A DNA stretch of 64,000 nt from Streptomyces sp. NBC_01431. GTDB taxonomy: Bacteria > Actinomycetota > Actinomycetes > Streptomycetales > Streptomycetaceae. Numbering within the stretch: position 1 is the stretch's first letter; every line of letters starts with the position of its first letter. Below the pieces are notes generated by a model. That model had not been told where the DNA came from and ran no database searches. It was given only the letters and a program-made list of their open reading frames with translations. Of the stretch, positions 7,614-16,327 are shown in pieces. Location: the NCBI RefSeq assembly GCF_036231355.1, contig NZ_CP109496.1:62001-126000 (forward strand). Reading direction: 5' to 3'. The position numbers were made by a program, and so were the translations under genes.

Positions 7614-9843
7614 GCCCGAATCGATTGTGCCCTCGGGTATCCCGCAGTTCACCGGCGACTTGGACAGCCTCGACCATGACACGGCACTCCTGACCACGGA
7701 GGCTGGGGCGTTTCGTGATGCCGGGGCGGGTATCCACTCCAACTTCCAGGGTGTGGCGGCGTTCTACAAGGCGCCGGAGGCGGAGCAGTTGTTCGCCACG
7801 ACCGCGCCGGTGGCCGCGAAGACCGCCACGTTCGCGGACAACCTGGAGAAGGTGTCCGGAGCTTTGAGTGCCTACAGCCAGGAGGTGCGGCCGCTGGCGA
7901 AGAAGCTCGAAGACCTGCAACGCCAGGCGTTCGCGTTCACCGCGAGCATCCAGGGTGATGACCACTGGCAGCGTGACGAGAAGAAGCGGGACCGCAACGA
8001 CGGCCTGAAGAACGAGGTCCAGGCCACGTTGCAGGCGTTCTACGAGGCGGAGATCGCCTGCCACAACAAGATCACCGCGCTGGTCGGCGGGACCACCCTG
8101 GTCCTGGGTAGCTACGGCGAGCAGAAGATCGTGCGCATGGGCACGGTGGAGTACGGGGCCAGGGCGGAAGACCTGAGCCACATGGACAAGCTGCCCTGGG
8201 GCAACTACGCGGAACCCGAGTACACCGGTGTCAACTGGCTGTGGCACCAGGGCAAGAGCCTGGTGTGGGACGGCTTCATCGTCGACGGCATCTGGGGCAC
8301 CGTCACCGGCATCGACATCCTGCTCGGCTGCGATGGCTGGGACGCGGCCGGCGAGGCCTGGAAGGGCCTGGCCAAGGTCGCCACCGGCCTGGCCATCATG
8401 ATCACCCCGGGCGCCAACGGCATGTTCATGGCCGCCCCCGACAGCATGATGCCGAAATGGTTCCGCGAGTCACGCACCGCGCTCAAAGAGACCGGCAAAG
8501 CCCTGATCGCCTACGACGAATGGGGCAAGAACCCGGCCCGCGCCGCGGGCGGAGTCACCTTCAACGTGCTGACCACCATCTTCACCGGCGGCGCCGGCGC
8601 CGCGGCCAAGGGCGGCGCGATAGCCAAGACCATCTCCGTCCTGGGCAAAGTCGGACGCGCCGTCGACCCCATGACCTACGTCTTCAAGGCAGGCAAATTC
8701 GGCGTCGTCAAGGTCGCCGATGTGTTCAAGGGCCTCAAGGGCCTGTCCATAGGCCCACTCGCGGACACCGCCCACCTCCCCCACGTCACCGACACCTACG
8801 CCGAATGGTCCGACGGCACCAAGCTCTCCTTCAAGGATGGCGAGTACACCGTCACGCGCCCCGACGGCACCAAGGTCGCGGCCCACATCGAACTCTCCGC
8901 CGACCAGATCGCCCAGCTCAATAGCCCCCTGCCGCACGTGGCAGAGACCTCCCTACCCGGGACCAAATCACCCGTGCTCGTTGCCGCGGGTGACCGGGCC
9001 GGTCATGGAACGCTGGACAACACCACCCGCGACTCGGTCCCGGGCCCCACCGCAGCGCATGGGCCACCCGGGGATGGCCGTACGCACAACACGCTGTCCA
9101 CGGGCGCCCGCGCCGTGGACCATCCGACCGGTGGCGGCACCAGTCCGCACGCCCCCTCTGGTCACGGTTCCGGTCACAGTGGCGACGTCGGCAGTGGGGG
9201 CGGCGAAGGACACACTGGCGAACACGGCAACCATGGCAGTGCCGATCACTCCGCCAGTAAGGACACCGATCACGGGGCGGCGGAGCCCGCGCCGGATCCC
9301 GCACACACCATGCGGTCGGACTATGTCCCGCCGGACGCGCCGGAATCCAAGCTGCCTGCTCCACCCAAGGAGCACGGTGACGTCGTGCTGGCGACTGGTG
9401 ACCACGTCTACCAGCAGCCGCACCTGACTACAATCGGCTACGACAGCATGACTCAATTGAACCGGGAATTCACGGCACGGCTAGACGGCTACCACGACGT
9501 GATCGTTCACGGCAATGACAAGGGATTCTTCATGCCCGGCAGGAAGAATGCCGCTGGAGTCGATTTCCCGCCCGGCGAGGTGCACCCCTCCCACATAGTC
9601 GAGGCCATCAGGAACAATCCCAGCTACAATGGTGGGCCCATCAGGCTCATCTCTTGCCATACGGGACGGATTCGGGACGGCATAACAGATATCCCTGCGG
9701 CGCAGCAGCTGGCGAACGAACTGGGTGTTCCGGTCATGGCTCCGACGGACGAAGTGGGAATCTACCCCTCACGACCAAAGGGCCAATCACCGGAGGTACA
9801 AAATGGTGGATACTGGAGGATCTTCCTCCCCATCGCCAAGTAG
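7606..9843 (+). CDS. Polymorphic toxin with caspase-like C-terminal domain (745 aa)
   Basis: Architecture: residues ~1-180 helical WXG/LXG-like trafficking region; ~210-370 Trp/Gly-rich and hydrophobic stretch (GFIVDGIWGTVTGIDILLGC, AAGGVTFNVLTTIFTGGAGA); ~460-570 low-complexity Gly/His/Ser linker; ~590-745 compact C-terminal domain. The tip has HG at His635 (DVIVHGNDKGFFMPG), then RLISCHTGRIRDG with Cys684, then AAQQLANELGVPVMAPTDE. A β-strand-HG, ~50-residue gap, β-strand-(S)C layout fits clan-CD cysteine peptidases, so I infer a protease effector; this is not proven. GTG start overlaps the upstream gene. The next gene is a likely immunity protein. Confidence 0.75.
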   Translation: MSEPESIVPSGIPQFTGDLDSLDHDTALLTTEAGAFRDAGAGIHSNFQGVAAFYKAPEAEQLFATTAPVAAKTATFADNLEKVSGALSAYSQEVRPLAKKLEDLQRQAFAFTASIQGDDHWQRDEKKRDRNDGLKNEVQATLQAFYEAEIACHNKITALVGGTTLVLGSYGEQKIVRMGTVEYGARAEDLSHMDKLPWGNYAEPEYTGVNWLWHQGKSLVWDGFIVDGIWGTVTGIDILLGCDGWDAAGEAWKGLAKVATGLAIMITPGANGMFMAAPDSMMPKWFRESRTALKETGKALIAYDEWGKNPARAAGGVTFNVLTTIFTGGAGAAAKGGAIAKTISVLGKVGRAVDPMTYVFKAGKFGVVKVADVFKGLKGLSIGPLADTAHLPHVTDTYAEWSDGTKLSFKDGEYTVTRPDGTKVAAHIELSADQIAQLNSPLPHVAETSLPGTKSPVLVAAGDRAGHGTLDNTTRDSVPGPTAAHGPPGDGRTHNTLSTGARAVDHPTGGGTSPHAPSGHGSGHSGDVGSGGGEGHTGEHGNHGSADHSASKDTDHGAAEPAPDPAHTMRSDYVPPDAPESKLPAPPKEHGDVVLATGDHVYQQPHLTTIGYDSMTQLNREFTARLDGYHDVIVHGNDKGFFMPGRKNAAGVDFPPGEVHPSHIVEAIRNNPSYNGGPIRLISCHTGRIRDGITDIPAAQQLANELGVPVMAPTDEVGIYPSRPKGQSPEVQNGGYWRIFLPIAK

Positions 9844-9864
9844 TCCTTGAAAGGAAGTGTCAAG

Positions 9865-10260
9865 GTGAAGGTTCTCGGCTTCTACAGCGAGCTTTGGCCG
9901 TCGAGCCCGGATGCCACCAGCAGCATCCGCTCGTTCATGGCGGATGCGCCGCAGCCGAACGAGAGCGAAATCGCCTCTTATCTCCGCGGCGGGCATATGC
10001 TCTTCGCCTCCATGGGCGTCGTCGACGACGTGCTCGGGTCGGGCGAAAACATCATGGGTGGCGGTTCGATGTTCACGGACGGAGAGTGGGTCTGGCGCGG
10101 TGACCTCTGGTTCTACGTTTCCAGGCACCATGCCGTGCTTCCGGAAGAATTTCGGGCCAGGGCCGAGTCTTTGGGATACGTAGTTCCCGCTGTCGAGCAG
10201 GAGCATCTCATGGCCCTTACGGACGAGCTCCAGGCTCTCCGGTCCGGTAATCGGAAATAG
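9865..10260 (+). CDS. Probable immunity protein of the adjacent toxin (131 aa)
   Basis: Starts at GTG 9865 with AAGGAAG 7 bp upstream, 21 bp after the toxin stop. The soluble product begins VKVLGFYSELWPSSPDATSS and contains IASYLRGGHMLFASMGVVDD and GSMFTDGEWVWRGDLWFYVS. Size, acidic character and position directly behind a toxin tip are those of immunity proteins. No named immunity family recognised. Assignment is by context. Confidence 0.7.
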   Translation: MKVLGFYSELWPSSPDATSSIRSFMADAPQPNESEIASYLRGGHMLFASMGVVDDVLGSGENIMGGGSMFTDGEWVWRGDLWFYVSRHHAVLPEEFRARAESLGYVVPAVEQEHLMALTDELQALRSGNRK

Positions 10261-10387
10261 GCCCGATGGTCGATACCTCCTTTTATCATGGTTCCGCACC
10301 GCGCTCGCCAATACGCCCAAAAAGAATGCGGGGCACCGCCCCTCGGCCGACCCTGCAGGCAAGCATTCGATCGGAACAATCCCCGAA

Positions 10388-10555
10388 ATGAGCTCCCAGG
10401 ATGTCTCCCACAACCTGCCGGCCCACGCGCCACGGGCATCGGTTCAGGCTGCCCGCGCCGACCCGGAGGCATTCGAGGACCTGATGCTCCAGGTCCTCGA
10501 AACCGGGGGCTTGCCTACGGACAACATCATTGAGCTCTTTCCAACCTCACGCTGA
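10388..10555 (+). CDS. Small ORF or leftover toxin tip (55 aa)
   Basis: From ATG 10388 the frame gives MSSQDVSHNLPAHAPRASVQ and ends ETGGLPTDNIIELFPTSR. The same frame is open upstream without a start (FRTALANTPKKNAGHRPSAD), so it may be the 3' end of an older toxin cassette displaced by the present one, a layout common behind polymorphic toxins. No good ribosome site. Ends at the boundary of the transposase remnant. Confidence 0.4.
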   Translation: MSSQDVSHNLPAHAPRASVQAARADPEAFEDLMLQVLETGGLPTDNIIELFPTSR

Positions 10556-10969
10556 TGCGTGGTGTAGGACGAGGAGGGCCTTCACGACGTTGGTGATGTG
10601 GTTGGTGCTGCAGCGGAGTTCCGCGGGAGGGGCCAGGCTTTGCGGGTGGCCATGGGCTACTCGCCGAGGCAGCGGATCTTGGCGTGGGTAGTGTTGTGGT
10701 GGCGCTTCCATCGCTTGGGGCTGCAGCCCCGGAACGGGACCCGGACGGGTCCGCCGGCGCCTTGGTATGGCTTGTCCGCCCAGCATTTGAGGTCCGCGTC
10801 AGCGAAGGCGTCGATGAAGCCGTGGTGTCGGGCGTCGGTCAGGTCGTGGGTCGAGCCGGGCAGTGTCGGCGAGGCCCGGAGCAGCCGTCCGAACCGGTCG
10901 GTGAGGACCTGGACGTTCATGCCGTGGCGCTTGTGTTTCCCGGAGTAGTACGGGGGTGTCGGCGGCGAT

Positions 10970-11003
10970 GTCCCCCAGCCTCCGGCCGGGAGGTGCCCCC
11001 AGC
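10970..11003. repeat. REP-like palindrome inserted in transposase
   Basis: CCCCCAGCCTCCGGCCGGGA then GGTGCCCCCAGC. This GC-rich palindrome type recurs widely in Streptomyces genomes. Here it adds about a dozen in-frame residues (LGWGHLPAGGWG) between DGTLLPL and PYYSGKHK of the transposase. Confidence 0.6.
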
Positions 11004-11125
11004 CGAGGGGAAGCAGGGTGCCGTCGAGGATGACGAACGCCTTCGCCCGGATCACCTTCATCGCCTCGGCCAAGGACGGCGCGAGGATGGCCGGGATATC
11101 GACGGCCTCGCGTATGTAGCGGAAC

Positions 11126-11168
11126 GGGGTCTCCCCTACTCGAACGGAGTTGAGAGCTTTGGGAAGCT
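11126..11168. repeat. REP-like palindrome inserted in transposase
   Basis: GGGGTCTCCCCTACTCGAAC then GGAGTTGAGAGCTTTGGGAA, a second well-known Streptomyces palindromic repeat type (CTCGAACGGAGTTGAG core). It splits the transposase between GFGIG and YIREAV and brings a stop codon. Confidence 0.6.
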
Positions 11169-11380
11169 CGCGATCCCGATGCCGAACCCGGCAGCGAGCT
11201 GGGCGTAGGTGTCTGCGCACCGCCAGGTGGGCCAGGTCGAGCAGAGCCTGCCGTGCGGCGGGCAGGCGCCGCCACCGCATCCCGATCTCCTTCCGCCTGG
11301 CTGCCAGTTGTCCGGTCAGGAACCGCAGGGTGCGGGCAGACAGATCGATCGACGACGGTAGACAAGCACGCGAAGCTCCG

Positions 11381-11757
11381 TAAGTTGTTGGATGGCCCGG
11401 GAGGGCCGGGTGTGGCTTACGCGAAGCTGTCTTCAGTGGCTCGCCGGGAAACGAGGGGCGCTGGTGAAGAGCGTACAAGCCGGCCGGATCGCAAGTGCCC
11501 CAACACTCAGGTCGGCCCAGGGTCGATCTCTCAGGGTGAATGAAGAGAGAATTGTTGCTGCCGAGTGGACATGGGAAGGTGTGGGAGCGCTGCGTGGACT
11601 CCCTCACTGACCTACTCACCCAGCAGTGGAGCCCGCACAGGAGTGTCGGGCGTATAGACCAGTGGACAGCCCCAACTGGGCTGGATTCCGTGACCAGTTG
11701 CACAACCGAATTTGTCCGGTTCGAAACGATCTTGAATGTGAAGACGGGGGACGACTG
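11381..11757. other. Gap upstream of the lipoprotein gene
   Basis: No recognisable gene. Presumably holds the promoter of the 11758 gene; no confident promoter boxes identified. Confidence 0.4.
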
Positions 11758-13029
11758 ATGCGACGTGCCTGGGGCGGGCGCAGTGTGGTCCGTATGGCGG
11801 TGTGCGCGGTGGCTGCCGGGGTGACGCTGTCGGCGTGCACGGGTGGCGGGCCCGGCACCGCGGACAAAGACAGCCCCCGCAAGGCGTTCGACCCACCGGT
11901 GCGCTTCGGATCGGCTTCGGGTGTCGAGGCGGCGCTGTCGGCGGCGCGGCAGCCGAGCACTTCGAGTGGGGATGCGGCGCGGCCGGCGGTGTCGCTGGCG
12001 GAGGGTGTCGCCTACGTGGCCGGGGAGGACGGTCTGGAGGCTGTCGACACGGCCACGGGCAGCTCCCGATGGAAGGTGGGGACCACCAATCCGGTGGAAC
12101 AGGGCGGGTTCGGTACTCCCAGGGCTGCTCCCCTGGTCGTAGCTGGTCAGAGTGGGGCGACCGTATTTGCCGCGTACGACAGGACGATTGCGGTTCAGGG
12201 CACGGCCCTTGCCCGCGCGGTCATCGAGGTCCTCGCGGTGGATGCGCGATCGGGCAAAGCGGTGTGGCACGGCGAGTTCATGCCCGCACCATCGGCCCGC
12301 TTCGAGGGCAGAGGCCTGGCGGCGGACGGCAACGTGGCACCCCAGGTGATCGCAGCTGACACCAGCGCGGTGGTCGTGACCGCTGCTGAGACGACGTACG
12401 CGCTGGACCGGTCGACCGGTGCGCTGCGATGGAAGCAGAGGGACTTCCGGGCCGTCAGCGTGTCCGATGGCGTGGTCGCGGGAGGGGAGTCGTCCGGCTA
12501 CGAGCACGGGCAGCTCGCCGGATTCGCACTCGACAGCGGCCAACGCCGCTGGACCGCAGTGAACACCGCCAGCCGTGTCGGGGCTTCCGCGGCCGGCCGG
12601 GGGCTGCTGGCAGGCAATGACCGGGAGACGCTGGTGCTGGTCGATGCCCGCACCGGGGCAGAGCGAGCCCGGTACGCCGACGGCGGGCACAAGCACGTAC
12701 ACCCATGGCGCTGTCTGTGGGATACCCAGTCCCTCGTGCTGTGCCGGGATCAACTCGGCGGGCAGGTCAACGCGCTGGTCGTCTTCGACACGTCGACCGT
12801 GAGGAAGGTGTGGGCGCTGCCGGATGCATCGGGGCGAATCGTTCCGGAAGTGACTGCGGTGTGGCACGGAGCGGTCTACGGCAGAACCGGAAACGGCCCC
12901 GTCGTCCTGGACGGCCGCACCGGCAAGGACCGCGACACCAGGCCAGGGGCGGCCCCGTTCGAAGTCGACCAGTACGCCGGCCTCGCGGGGAACAACGGAT
13001 CGGCCATCGCCCTCCCGGCCTCCGCCTGA
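11758..13029 (+). CDS. PQQ-like β-propeller lipoprotein (423 aa)
   Basis: Begins with a basic then hydrophobic signal segment ending in the lipobox GVTLSAC (Cys ~26), so it is predicted to be lipid-anchored on the outer face of the membrane. The rest is built from repeated β-blades with PQQ-repeat features: AYVAGEDGLEAVDTATGSSR with W-K following, LAVDARSGKAVWHGE, TYALDRSTGALRWKQ, LAGFALDSGQRRWTAVN, LVLVDARTGAERARY, VFDTSTVRKVWALPD. Ribosome site ACGGGGG 7 bp before the ATG. Likely an extracellular scaffold or binding protein; the ligand is unknown and the PQQ name is only about the fold. Confidence 0.85.
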   Translation: MRRAWGGRSVVRMAVCAVAAGVTLSACTGGGPGTADKDSPRKAFDPPVRFGSASGVEAALSAARQPSTSSGDAARPAVSLAEGVAYVAGEDGLEAVDTATGSSRWKVGTTNPVEQGGFGTPRAAPLVVAGQSGATVFAAYDRTIAVQGTALARAVIEVLAVDARSGKAVWHGEFMPAPSARFEGRGLAADGNVAPQVIAADTSAVVVTAAETTYALDRSTGALRWKQRDFRAVSVSDGVVAGGESSGYEHGQLAGFALDSGQRRWTAVNTASRVGASAAGRGLLAGNDRETLVLVDARTGAERARYADGGHKHVHPWRCLWDTQSLVLCRDQLGGQVNALVVFDTSTVRKVWALPDASGRIVPEVTAVWHGAVYGRTGNGPVVLDGRTGKDRDTRPGAAPFEVDQYAGLAGNNGSAIALPASA

Positions 13030-13172
13030 TCCCTGTCGGGACCGAGCCTCAGTTTTTTCACGTCGGCCAGAACCCGCCCACCCCCGACCTACTGGCTTGT
13101 GTTTTTAACCTCGGCCTCGGTCAGCTACTGGCTGATCGAGGCAGCTAAAAGGGACCGCACAAGAGCCAGCTC

Positions 13173-13497
13173 TTAACCTTCATGCGACACACCGAGATCG
13201 TGACGCATAGCGGTTCTCATAGTTCGCAGCATGTCCCAGACCTCGTACTGGGCCTGAGCCGCGGTCTCCATCGTTTCGCCTGGTCCGGGGCGCCACGTTC
13301 GAGGCGCTTGACCTGGCCGTAGGCCTTGTTCAGGGCTTTGTTGACGGCACTCGCTGTCATGAGTACTTCTTCGGGGGCGATCATCTGTGCTTCGGAGTAC
13401 CGATCACGGTGCGCATTCTTCGCCTCGTCGAGTGCGTCCCTGTCGGCGTCCTCCACGCTGTGTTTCTTCATGATGTGCAGGTGGCGGTTGAGCGCGG
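13173..13497 (-). pseudogene. C-terminal fragment of a hypothetical protein
   Basis: Minus-strand reading gives TALNRHLHIMKKHSVEDADR, EAKNAHRDRYSEAQMIAPEE and ASAVNKALNKAYGQVKRLER, a charged helical protein. One missing base near 13285 must be restored to continue as ETMETAAQAQYEVWDMLRTM to the stop at 13173. The N-terminal part is missing: at ~13497 the sequence switches abruptly to a plus-strand S1-domain fragment. Confidence 0.6.
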
Positions 13498-13732
13498 TGG
13501 TGAACTGTCGGGCATCCCGGCGTTCGGCGTCTTCGTCCGCATCGAAGACCGAGAGGACGGCTTCGAAGGGCTCGTGCACACCAGCGAGCTGGATGAATCG
13601 ACCCCAGTCGTCATCGCGGTCGGCGACGCCCTTACCGTGAAGATCATTGATGTCGATCTCGCCCGGCGTCGCATCGCGTTGTCGCAGACGCAGGCCGGAA
13701 CACCCCGCGAAGAGGGAGATCGCCATTCCTGA
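13498..13732 (+). pseudogene. S1 RNA-binding domain, 5'-truncated fragment
   Basis: The plus strand encodes PAFGVFVRIEDREDGFEGLV, HTSELD, then VGDALTVKIIDVDLARRRIA, which is most of a canonical S1 OB-fold, ending at the TGA 13730-13732. No start codon belongs to the domain; it is fused directly to an unrelated minus-strand fragment, so the 5' part was lost. Overlaps the upstream region of the next gene. Confidence 0.65.
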
Positions 13733-13754
13733 CGAAACAGTTGCCCACACGTCC

Positions 13755-14312
13755 ATGGACGACACCCTCGGGCCCGCCTGGTGGAGAGAGGACTCTGAGC
13801 GCTGGGACCTCCTGCAGTTCGAAGCAGCCCACGATGCTGCTGGCCTGCCACTTGACCAGTGGTGGAAGGACCGCAGCGACGTCCTGGACGCGCTCATCCT
13901 CACCCCGGGACCGGTCGACCACGACTTCGCCCGCTTCCTACTGGAGCAGGAGACACGGTTCCACCGCCACTGCTGGGGCTTCAGCCACACGATCGAGACC
14001 GCCGCGCTCCTGCTCGCCGAGCACCGTCGGCCCGATGACATCTGGCACCTGTGGCAGGCCATCACCACCAGCTTCGACACCTGGTGCGGCCTGCCCCACC
14101 AGCTGCTGCTCGCGCAGGGAGGAACGACCCGCACGATTGCCTACGTCGCCGGCTCCGGCCACGAACAAGGGGACAATCTGCTGGGGCGCCTCCAGGGGCT
14201 AGCACAGGCGACGGACGACGACGTCACCGCACTCATCGCCGAACGCCGCCGGTACTACACCGACACCCTCCCCGAACTCGATGACGCGCAGGAGCACGAG
14301 GATGACCGCTGA
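13755..14312 (+). CDS. Hypothetical protein (185 aa)
   Basis: Starts MDDTLGPAWWREDSERWDLL and continues DQWWKDRSDVLDALILTPGP, RHCWGFSHTIETAALLLAEH and DIWHLWQAITTSFDTWCGLP: a soluble, Trp-rich helical protein. No strong ribosome site precedes ATG 13755. A GAGGGAG lies before an ATT further upstream, so the true start may be up to 12 codons earlier (an unusual start codon). Overlaps the next gene by 11 bp, suggesting a two-gene unit. No family recognised. Confidence 0.65.
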   Translation: MDDTLGPAWWREDSERWDLLQFEAAHDAAGLPLDQWWKDRSDVLDALILTPGPVDHDFARFLLEQETRFHRHCWGFSHTIETAALLLAEHRRPDDIWHLWQAITTSFDTWCGLPHQLLLAQGGTTRTIAYVAGSGHEQGDNLLGRLQGLAQATDDDVTALIAERRRYYTDTLPELDDAQEHEDDR

Positions 14313-14802
14313 AGAGCCGCTCTCCAACACCCCCGTGCCGTCACCACACGATGTTGCTGCCCGGTTCGTGCTCGGCCGGGTGTCCGCGCGGACACCGTGG
14401 TGGGCGGCGCAGTGGCTGACCGACGGCCGCGACAGCGAAGCCCTCCGCGAGATGGCCGGACTCAACGGCCGTGATACCCGGGCCCTGGCTGACCTGCTGC
14501 CCACGGTTCTGGCCGAGATGGGCGTCGACCCCCTTCCGGGCACCCTCGAAGCCGTAACGATGGTCTTCCGGAACATCGCCGCAGACTGCCTGACCGGTCG
14601 CCTCGATGAGCGCGCAGTCGTACAGCAGGTCGAGGAGATCGTCATCAGCCACGACTACGCCTCCGAGATCATCGACCTCCCGCTCGGCCTGCTGTACGGC
14701 CTCGACGACGAGTGGCAGGGCGGATGGGGCGCCACCGTGGAGCAACTGCGCGCGACAGTCCGCGCTCGATGCACGGACCAACTGGCCCAGTCTCCGACGT
14801 AG
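14302..14802 (+). CDS. Hypothetical protein (166 aa), coupled to 13755 gene
   Basis: ATG 14302 lies inside the end of the previous gene with GGAG about 8 bp upstream. The product contains DVAARFVLGRVSARTPWWAA, REMAGLNGRDTRALADLLPT and DLPLGLLYGLDDEWQGGWG. It is soluble, mostly helical and acidic. Family unknown. The tight coupling suggests a shared function or complex with the 185-aa neighbour. Confidence 0.65.
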   Translation: MTAEEPLSNTPVPSPHDVAARFVLGRVSARTPWWAAQWLTDGRDSEALREMAGLNGRDTRALADLLPTVLAEMGVDPLPGTLEAVTMVFRNIAADCLTGRLDERAVVQQVEEIVISHDYASEIIDLPLGLLYGLDDEWQGGWGATVEQLRATVRARCTDQLAQSPT

Positions 14803-15055
14803 TTGACGCCCGCTGCGATAACGCAGCAGGTCAGGCCGTGATCGACCTCCGCGCGAAATCCTGTGCTGGATCAGTCGACCCCGTCAACAAGCAGGTCGCG
14901 ACGTTGCCCCGACTACGTAGAGCTACTTGTCACTTCGCGGCAGCTTCGGGAGTACAGGGCCTCGAAGCCCGCGAGTTCGCAGAAACTGAAGGTTCTTCGG
15001 CACGAACCCGAGGCGGATTGACCTGATTCTGCGGGATGAACCCGTGGGCTCGTGG

Positions 15056-15369
15056 TCAACTCGCTGGGCCGGTCTCGGCGGCCACCACCAAGTCGACACT
15101 GAGCGGGCTGAAGTCGGCGACGACCGGGGTCCAGTCGTTGGCGTACGCCGCCGGCCACGCAGTCGTGATGAGTGCGTCCGGCGAGGTTAGGTGCGAACAA
15201 ATCCGGCTGGGTCGGCCAGGTAGCGGTTGAGGTCCGGGTCTTCGTGGAGTGCGTAGAACTCGTCGTGAATCTGCCAGGCCGGGCCGAGTTCGGTGCGAAG
15301 GCGACCGATCGCTTGGCGTACCGCCTCGTTGAAGTCGTGGCACTCCGCTGCACGCCACGGCCCGAACCC
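15056..15369 (-). pseudogene. Gene fragments with internal stops
   Basis: Minus-strand coding-like stretches remain without starts: GFGPWRAAECHDFNEAVRQA, GRLRTELGPAWQIHDEFYAL and HEDPDLNRYLADPAGFVRT run from a TAG at 15370-15372 to a TAA at 15187-15189. In another frame, ITTAWPAAYANDWTPVVADF ends at 15056. The first looks like the C-terminus of a real helical protein. No intact gene can be built. Confidence 0.45.
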
Positions 15370-15459
15370 CTACCCGACCACAGGGCGACATACCGCTCGA
15401 CCGCACCGCCAACATCGAACGCGTACTCCGAGGTCGACCGGGAGACCCCGATCCCGGTC

Positions 15460-15680
15460 GCGATCGAGACCTCCCTCAGTCTGTTGGTCACGGTGCTGCG
15501 GGCAGGCAAGGACCGGGCCCTGTGCGCCGCCGCCTACCGGCGCACAAACCTGACCATGCAGCAGCTCGCCCCACTGTTCGGTGTCCCGAAGTCCGCTACC
15601 GACCGCATCATCGACCACCTCGGGCCGAAGCTCGCGCTCCAGCCCCGAAAGAAGTTCACCAAGGGGTCGCAATACGGAGA
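15460..15680 (+). pseudogene. IS5-family transposase N-terminal fragment
   Basis: Encodes LRAGKDRALCAAAYRRTNLT, then MQQLAPLFGVPKSATDRIID and HLGPKLALQPRKKF, the helix-turn-helix N-terminal part of an IS5-type transposase. The catalytic domain is absent; sequence after ~15680 is unrelated. Confidence 0.7.
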
Positions 15681-15871
15681 GCGAGGCCGGGCTTGCGCCG
15701 CTCAACCACGGAACGTCGGGCGACCGCCGCGCCGAAGAGTTTGGCCCTCTGCCGGAAGGAGTTCAGGGCGCGATCATCTCACCTTCTCGCGTCATGTGAA
15801 ATATCACACCGCACAAGGCGAGTTGATGGCCCATCACGCATCGACGAAAACACCAAGGAGAGCACGTCCCC

Positions 15872-16327
15872 ATGAACCGCTTAGCCCTTCTCGCGGTCGG
15901 CGTTGCCGGCCTGACTGTTCTGGCCGCCGGCCCCGCCGCCGCGACCCCCGCGGCCGCCGCCGACCAGACCGTGACCACCTGCGGCAACTCGGGCCTCCAG
16001 GCAGGCCTGCTCACCCGGCTGTGCGCGGAGGTCACCGGTAACGCGGTGCAGTTCTATGGCAGGGTCAGCCTCGCCGGGCCGCCCTCTCCCGGCAGCCCGA
16101 CGCCGGCCACAAAGCAGCTGTCCACCACACTGTCCGCCGAGGTCGTGGGCGCCGGCGCCCCGCCCCTCACGCAGGGCAAGCCTGTCGTCTTCACCACCAC
16201 GACGCTCGAGGTGCGCGGCCCGGCGAGCCCGGTCCCCTGTGGCTCCACGGTCCGCGGCACGTTCGGCGTGGCCTCCTTCCCCTGGACACCCCACCCGGTC
16301 GTGCACGAGGTCACCCTCACCTGCTAA
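15872..16327 (+). CDS. Small secreted protein (151 aa)
   Basis: Good ribosome site (AAGGAGAG) before ATG 15872. The N-terminus MNRLALLAVGVAGLTVLAAG with an Ala-rich end is a Sec signal peptide, cleaved around residues 28-32. The mature part has four Cys (TCGN, LCAE, PCGS and a terminal C), enough for two disulfides, and alternating β-type sequence ending VVHEVTLTC. Exported hypothetical protein; no enzyme motif seen. Confidence 0.75.
   Translation: MNRLALLAVGVAGLTVLAAGPAAATPAAAADQTVTTCGNSGLQAGLLTRLCAEVTGNAVQFYGRVSLAGPPSPGSPTPATKQLSTTLSAEVVGAGAPPLTQGKPVVFTTTTLEVRGPASPVPCGSTVRGTFGVASFPWTPHPVVHEVTLTC

Larger units (their letters stand above)
10547..11380 (-). pseudogene. IS5-family transposase, broken
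   Basis: On the minus strand the pieces read LSARTLRFLTGQLAARRKEI, YIREAVDIPAILAPSLAEAM, AFVILDGTLLPL, YYSGKHKRHGMNVQVLTDRF, then KCWADKPYQGAGG and, after frameshifts, RCSTNHITNVVKALLVLHHA, the normal order of an IS5-type DDE transposase. It needs frameshifts near the N-terminus and at ~11200, has a TAG where the family has Gln near 10655, and a shift near 10620. Two palindromic repeat sequences (10970-11003 and 11126-11168) sit inside the gene where the family has none. Confidence 0.8.

Noticed and set aside
10657..12867. A 736-codon minus-strand open frame
   Set aside because: Its C-terminal part is the broken IS5 transposase; the rest lies opposite the well-supported lipoprotein gene and looks like GC-driven antisense.
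13217..14134. A single 305-aa minus-strand protein
   Set aside because: Only its last third is protein-like (a fragment ending with a frameshift); the rest is antisense to the 13755 gene.
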